Source: Mangrovimicrobium sediminis (lineage in GTDB: Bacteria; Pseudomonadota; Gammaproteobacteria; Pseudomonadales; Halieaceae). Taken from it: a stretch of DNA of 64,000 nucleotides. The position numbers and the translations under genes are program-made. Shown here piece by piece: positions 59,427 to 64,000 of the stretch (within the stretch, counting starts at the first letter, position 1; each line of letters begins with the position of its first letter). The DNA lies in contig NZ_SRLE01000009.1 in assembly GCF_004745945.1 (NCBI RefSeq), positions 124,001 through 188,000 of the forward strand. The letters run 5' to 3'. The notes beneath the pieces are model-generated. The model ran no database searches. It was not told where the DNA came from and saw only the letters and a program-made list of their open reading frames with translations.

Positions 59427-61631
59427 TCAGAAGCGGTAGACCATCTCCACACCGTAGCGACGCGGCAGTGCCTGGTAGAGGTTGGTCCACAGGGTGTCCA
59501 CGTAGGTGCCGGACTCCGCGTACACCTCGTTGGTCAGGTTCTTGCCCCACAGCGACACCTCGATGTCCGGCCCCGAGGCCGGGCGCCAGGTCAGGCTCGC
59601 ATCCCACAGCTCCCACTCGTCGATCATCAACGTGTTCTGGTCGTTGATCGGCGTCTCGTCGTTGTAGGTGTAGGACACGCGGGTGGACACCTCGCCGGCA
59701 TTGCCCAGCGAGAGGTCGTAGATGGCGGCGAGGTTGTAGGACCACTCCGGCGCCTTCACCAGCTGCAGGCCCTTGGCCAGTTCCGGGTCCGGCGTGCCGT
59801 CGAAGTCGACGTCGAGGTCCGGGTAGTCGTCGTACTCCGCCTTGAGGTATCCCACCGAGGCCATCAGCACCAGGCTGTCTATCGGCATGAAGGTCAGCTC
59901 GGCTTCCGCACCCTGGGTGGTGGCCGCCGCCACGTTGTCGATGAAGTTGGTGATACCCACGCTGCGCGTGCGCTGCAGGTCGGTGTACTCGTTGTAGAAC
60001 ACCGCCGCGTTGGCGCGCAGGCGGCCGTCGAGCAAGGTGGACTTGAAGCCCATTTCGTAGGCTTTCACTTTCTCTTCGTCGTAGGGTCCGGGCGACTCGG
60101 TATCACCCGTGGTGCGGATGTTGTAGCCGCCGCTGCGGAAACCCTCGGTGTAGCTGGCGTAGGCCAGCACGTCGTCGGTCGCCTGCCAGCTCAGGCCGAT
60201 CTTGGGGCTCAGGTTGTCCCAGTCGTTGTCGCCGGAGTCGCTGAGGTCACAGCGCAGTTGCGAGCCGGTGGATACGCAGTCGGAGAAGCTGGCGTTTTCC
60301 GCCTCCTTGTACTCCCAGGTGTAACGCAGGCCCAGGGTCAGGTAGAGGTCGGGGACGATCTGGTAGTCGCCCTGGGCGAAGGCCGAGGCGGACTGGTGGC
60401 TGAGCTTGCCCTGCGAGCGCAGCGCCGGCGAGCCGAAGAACAGCACGTGGTAGAACTGCTCCATGTCCTGCTGGAAGTAGTACAGGCCCACGGTGTAGTC
60501 GAGCTTGTCCGAGAAGGCCTTGCCGGCGTAGCGCAGCTCCTGGGAGAACTGGTCCTGCTCCAGGTCCAGCCAGGCGTCGGTGACCACGTCGAACTGGGTG
60601 GAATCGGTGTCGCCCTGCGAGTAGTAGGACACCTTGCGCGCGCCGGTGATCGAGGTGAGCGTGCCGTCGCCCAGCTGCCAGTTGGCCTCGAGCACGGCCT
60701 GGCTGGTCTCGATATCGGTCTTGCCCTTGTAGCTCAGGGCAATCTCGTCGGCGCTGCCCGGCTCGCGCGCGCCGTAGGTGTCGTAGAGCAGCTGCCCCGG
60801 GTACTCGATATAGCGTGCCGCGGTGCCGTCGCCCTCGTGTTTGCTGTACTCGGTAATCAGGGTGATATCGAGGTCCTCGTTGGGCGTCCAGCTGAGGATG
60901 GGCCGCACGAACTGCACCTTGTGCGCGCCGAAGTCGTCGCCGTTGGCGATATTCTCGAAGTCACCGCTGGAATCGTTGTACTGGGCGTAGATCTTGCCCG
61001 CCATGGTGTCGCCCAGCGCGCCCTCGACACCGCCACCGAGCAGCAGGCGGTCGCCGCTGCCGACACCGGCGCGCAGGGTGCCGCTGGTCTCCTGGCCCGG
61101 GCGCCGCGAGCGCATGATCACCGCACCGGCAGTCACGTTGCGGCCGAACAGCGTGCCCTGCGGGCCGCGCAGTACTTCCACTGACTCCAGGTCGAAGGTA
61201 TCCGGCGAACCGCCCAGGGTGGTGCCGATATACATGCCGTCGACGAACAGGCCGACAGTCGGGTCGTTGGAGGCGATGGTGCTGATGAAGCCCATGCCGC
61301 GGATAGAGAAGTTCGAGGTGCCCGGGAAGGCGCCGTCTGAGTCCAGCCGCACGTTGGGCAGGGTCATGCTCACGTCGGCAAGGTTCTGCGCGAACATCGC
61401 CTCGAGCTGGTCGCCGCCGAGTGCGGTCAGGGTAACGGGTACCGTCTGCGAACTTTCGGCGACACCGCGTTTGCGCGCGGTGACCATCACTTCCTCGAGC
61501 AGGCTGCCGGCGCCGGCGCGGCGCGTACTGGCGCCATCACCAGCGGCTTCCTGGGCCTGCGCGGCGCCGATCGGCGCGGTGCCGACCAGTGCGGCGCAGA
61601 CAAACGTGTACAGGGGTTTCTTGCAAAACAT
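59427..61631 (-). CDS. TonB-dependent outer-membrane receptor
   Basis: A 734-residue receptor: signal peptide (1 to about 26), TonB box EEVMVTARKRG, plug domain (about residues 65-175, with VEVLRGPQGTLFGRNVTAGAV) and a 22-strand barrel ending in aromatic RRYGVEMVYRF. Similar receptors in marine bacteria take up siderophores, glycans or nutrients; the substrate is not apparent. It stands alone, divergent from the MscS-channel gene. Confidence 0.92.
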   Translation of the reverse strand: MFCKKPLYTFVCAALVGTAPIGAAQAQEAAGDGASTRRAGAGSLLEEVMVTARKRGVAESSQTVPVTLTALGGDQLEAMFAQNLADVSMTLPNVRLDSDGAFPGTSNFSIRGMGFISTIASNDPTVGLFVDGMYIGTTLGGSPDTFDLESVEVLRGPQGTLFGRNVTAGAVIMRSRRPGQETSGTLRAGVGSGDRLLLGGGVEGALGDTMAGKIYAQYNDSSGDFENIANGDDFGAHKVQFVRPILSWTPNEDLDITLITEYSKHEGDGTAARYIEYPGQLLYDTYGAREPGSADEIALSYKGKTDIETSQAVLEANWQLGDGTLTSITGARKVSYYSQGDTDSTQFDVVTDAWLDLEQDQFSQELRYAGKAFSDKLDYTVGLYYFQQDMEQFYHVLFFGSPALRSQGKLSHQSASAFAQGDYQIVPDLYLTLGLRYTWEYKEAENASFSDCVSTGSQLRCDLSDSGDNDWDNLSPKIGLSWQATDDVLAYASYTEGFRSGGYNIRTTGDTESPGPYDEEKVKAYEMGFKSTLLDGRLRANAAVFYNEYTDLQRTRSVGITNFIDNVAAATTQGAEAELTFMPIDSLVLMASVGYLKAEYDDYPDLDVDFDGTPDPELAKGLQLVKAPEWSYNLAAIYDLSLGNAGEVSTRVSYTYNDETPINDQNTLMIDEWELWDASLTWRPASGPDIEVSLWGKNLTNEVYAESGTYVDTLWTNLYQALPRRYGVEMVYRF

Positions 61632-61868
61632 AGTGGGACGCCCTCGCGGTTATTATTTATTGGGCCGGCCGCTGTCGCCGCCAGCTGAGATACGCCACCG
61701 TATGATATGTGGTGCGGCGCGCCCAAGTAAATGTATGGACCAAACCATTGCCGCCCCAGTCAATAACCGCCTCTACCTCTCGCAATCGGTGTCGCGGGCA
61801 GCGGACGCTGGGGACGACTGCGCGCTTGCGCTACCATGGGCGCTGGCCACCCTCGCGGACTCTCGACC

Positions 61869-63503
61869 ATGCCCAACGCCCTGCTTCGCCTGTTGCTCCT
61901 GGTTTGTACCTGCCTGGCACCGCTGTATGCGATGGCGCAGGAGGCGCCGCAACAATCCGATATCTCCGCGCGCGAGCTGCTCGAGGCCGCCGAGAAAACC
62001 GAGCGGGTACAGGCCGAGCGGGGGCGCGATGCGGCCGGCACCGGCGAGGAAGCCGCCACCCCGATGTCCGCCGTGCTCGGCCTGCGCGAGGCGCTGCGGG
62101 CGCGCGACTACGCGACGGCGAGCAGCTACCTGGACCGGCGCTATGTCGACGAGTACGTCGGCAAGTACAGCGACGAACAACTGGTGCGCGCGCTGGCCTA
62201 CGTGTGGAACCAGCAGAACATCGTCGACATCACCGGCATCAGCGACCTGCCCGAGGGCAACCTGGACGACGGCCTGCCCAGCTACCGCGACCAGATCGGT
62301 TCGATCAAACTGCTGGAAGAAACCATCCCGGTCTACCTGCAGCGCGTGCCGGATGGCAGTGGTGGCAAGCAGTGGAAGCTCTCCAACGCGACAGTGGCGC
62401 GCATCCCGGACATGTGGCGCGAGCTCGGCTACAGCCCGCTGGCGGTCAAGCTCGGCGACTGGCTGCCGCAGTTCCGGGTGCTCGGTATGGAGAACTGGCA
62501 GGTCATCGCCCTGGTGCTGTCGTTCCTCGTCGCGTGGCCGCTGGCCAGCCTGGTCAGCTACCTGCTGATGCGCATCGCGCTGGTTATCCCGAACAACTTC
62601 CCCGATGGCATCCGGCGTTTTTTCCGCCGCACCGTGCGCTTCTTCGCCTTCCTGATCATTGCCCGCATGCTCATCGGCCAGATCGGGCTGTCGCTGACCA
62701 CGCGCATCCTGCTCAACTCCTCGGGCATCGAGTTCGTCGCCGCTGCGGTACTCGTGCTCGGCCTGCTGTCGCTGCTACGCGACTACCAGATCCGCAAGCT
62801 GCAGCACGCGGGCAATACCCAGTACGTCGCCCTGCTGCGGCCGTTCACCACCATGCTCAAGGTGCTGGTGGTCACCATCATCGCGCTGGTCTGGGCCAAC
62901 CAGGCCGGCTACGACATGTCCACCATCCTCGCCGGTCTCGGCGTGGGCAGCCTCGCCGTCGCCCTGGCCGCGCAGAAAACCCTGGAAAACCTGATCGGCG
63001 CGATCACTCTGTACACCGCGCGGCCGGTCAGCGCCGGCGACTTCTGCCGCTTCGGCGATATCACCGGTACGGTGGAAGAGATTGGCCTGCGTTCAACAGT
63101 ACTGCGCACCCTCGACCGCTCGCTGGTCTACATACCCAACTCGGTGTTCTCCTCCCAGGAAGTAGAGAACTTCACCGCCCGCGACCGCATCCGCTATTTC
63201 CGCCGCTTCCAGATGCAGCTGCCGGGCAGCGCGGAACTGCGCGAGATTCTCGGCGAAGTGCGCCAGCTGTTCGCCAACACCGCGGAGGTTATCGACGACA
63301 CCATCTCCGTGCGCTTCGAGGATATCCGCGACGCCAACGCCATCCTGCGCCTGGACGCCGGCATCGCGACCCGCGATTTCCAGCAGTTCCTCGCCGTGGC
63401 GGAGGAACTCAACCTCGGCATCATGGCCATCGCGGAACATGCGGGCGCGCGCTTCACCGGCCCGGGAATGCTGCTCCAGGGCGCCGATTCCAGCGCAGAA
63501 TGA
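61869..63503 (+). CDS. MscS-family mechanosensitive channel with periplasmic domain
   Basis: A 544-residue channel. A signal peptide (1-22), a periplasmic N-terminal domain to about residue 205, membrane helices (about 215-375), the pore helix LAGLGVGSLAVALAAQKTLENLIGAI and the beta-domain (VSAGDFCRFGDITGTVEEIGLRSTVLRTLDRS, then PNSVFSSQEVENF). Senses membrane tension or has a regulated ion-release role. ATG at 61869 is preferred because it begins a signal peptide; the frame start at 61836 is less likely. Confidence 0.9.
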   Translation: MPNALLRLLLLVCTCLAPLYAMAQEAPQQSDISARELLEAAEKTERVQAERGRDAAGTGEEAATPMSAVLGLREALRARDYATASSYLDRRYVDEYVGKYSDEQLVRALAYVWNQQNIVDITGISDLPEGNLDDGLPSYRDQIGSIKLLEETIPVYLQRVPDGSGGKQWKLSNATVARIPDMWRELGYSPLAVKLGDWLPQFRVLGMENWQVIALVLSFLVAWPLASLVSYLLMRIALVIPNNFPDGIRRFFRRTVRFFAFLIIARMLIGQIGLSLTTRILLNSSGIEFVAAAVLVLGLLSLLRDYQIRKLQHAGNTQYVALLRPFTTMLKVLVVTIIALVWANQAGYDMSTILAGLGVGSLAVALAAQKTLENLIGAITLYTARPVSAGDFCRFGDITGTVEEIGLRSTVLRTLDRSLVYIPNSVFSSQEVENFTARDRIRYFRRFQMQLPGSAELREILGEVRQLFANTAEVIDDTISVRFEDIRDANAILRLDAGIATRDFQQFLAVAEELNLGIMAIAEHAGARFTGPGMLLQGADSSAE

Positions 63504-63686
63504 CGCATTTTATCGAAATTTTTTTCAAGGGATTGAACGGAAAAACTGCCCTTGGAACAGGGCTTTGGAACATGCTATAACGCCCGCTACAAGCGTTGCG
63601 CGGTTTGCTGTCCCCCGGATCACACAGTAATACGTGACGTTGAGAAACTATAAATTCAATAATTATTCTCCAGAGGAAACTTCAGG

Positions 63687-64000
63687 ATGAAATACTCTCG
63701 TCTGTATACCGGACTGGGGCTGGCACTCGCCCAGACCGTCGCTATCGTTCCCACCGTTCATGCACAACTCGAAGAAGTCATCGTCACCGCAGAGCGCCGC
63801 GAGGCCTCCCTGCAGGACACCGACATCTCGATGACCGTGTTCTCGGCAGAGAACATCAAGGAACAGGGCATCCAGAACTACCTGGATCTCTCCGCCATGT
63901 CGCCCAACGTGCTGATGCACGAAATGCCCGGCAAAGCCGGCGGCGCCATCGCCATTCGCGGCTTCAAGAACGCCGAGACCATCTCCAGCTTTGAACCCAA
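63687..64000 (+). CDS. TonB-dependent receptor, N-terminal part (runs off window)
   Basis: The first 104 residues of a TonB-dependent receptor: signal peptide (1 to about 26), TonB box LEEVIVTAERREASLQDT and the start of the plug (IKEQGIQNYLDLSAMSPNV, then IAIRGFKN). The gene continues past base 64000. The ATG at 63687 is preceded by CAGAGGAAAC. Confidence 0.85.
   Translation, partial: MKYSRLYTGLGLALAQTVAIVPTVHAQLEEVIVTAERREASLQDTDISMTVFSAENIKEQGIQNYLDLSAMSPNVLMHEMPGKAGGAIAIRGFKNAETISSFEP

Noticed and set aside
58704-61184. 826-residue plus-strand ORF
   Set aside because: Runs over atpG and in antisense over the TonB receptor; low-complexity and without a domain.

Overview
This is a GC-rich, densely coded chromosomal segment from a Gram-negative proteobacterium. 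TonB-dependent receptors, an MscS channel, Tat and Sec signals, a lipoprotein, a UPF0114/YqhA protein, a LuxC/LuxE-type pair and an N-type second ATPase together suggest a marine gammaproteobacterium, perhaps of the Halieaceae/OM60 type. That placement is inference: the window has no rRNA or other phylogenetic marker. I saw no tRNA, rRNA, insertion sequence, prophage or CRISPR array.

Layout. 1-3.3 kb: a bufferin-type copper/metal peptide operon on the minus strand (bufA precursor, bufB DUF692 MNIO enzyme, bufC DUF2063 partner, DoxX), bounded by two good intrinsic terminators, then a YHS-domain protein. 3.5-7.2 kb: an MsbA-like ABC exporter, a RIO-type kinase and a TauD-type dioxygenase. 7.3-9.5 kb: exosortase E/CAAX-protease and a Gly/His-rich protein with a VPEID-CTERM sorting tail. 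9.7-16.6 kb: a tightly coupled five-gene operon that I read as a Dlt-like envelope acylation system: a methyltransferase-like/AMP-ligase fusion, an AMP-ligase/carrier-protein fusion, a DltD/AlgX-like SGNH protein, an MBOAT acyltransferase, and a previously uncalled 46-residue DltX-like membrane microprotein. Its logic is activation, carrier loading, transfer across the membrane and delivery. The substrate is unknown, and the neighbouring sorting system is suggestive.

17-31.6 kb: small secreted proteins, a dicarboxylate symporter fused to a solute-binding domain, a secreted metalloprotease, a DUF3754 protein, a coiled-coil protein, a peroxiredoxin, a molybdopterin oxidoreductase, a gluzincin-like protein and a MopE-repeat/CAP lipoprotein. 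31.8-38.9 kb: Tat-type amine oxidase with an exported RidA, epoxide hydrolase, membrane PQQ dehydrogenase and sulfotransferase. 38.9-39.6 kb is non-coding and holds large perfect inverted repeats. 39.6-46.3 kb: MarR regulator divergent from a siderophore-interacting flavoprotein and an SDR, then phosphotransferase, PhoD, alpha/beta hydrolase and YqhA-like genes.

46.4-52.8 kb: LuxE-like and LuxC-like genes (a possible acyl-to-aldehyde pair with no luciferase) behind two TetR-type palindromes, then two MFS transporters. 53-59.3 kb: a complete alternate (N-type) F1Fo-ATPase operon with odd features: no AtpR, a c subunit without the expected Na+-ligand glutamine, and an alpha subunit with a changed P-loop. 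59.4-64 kb: a TonB-dependent receptor, an MscS-type channel and the start of a second TonB-dependent receptor that runs off the window.
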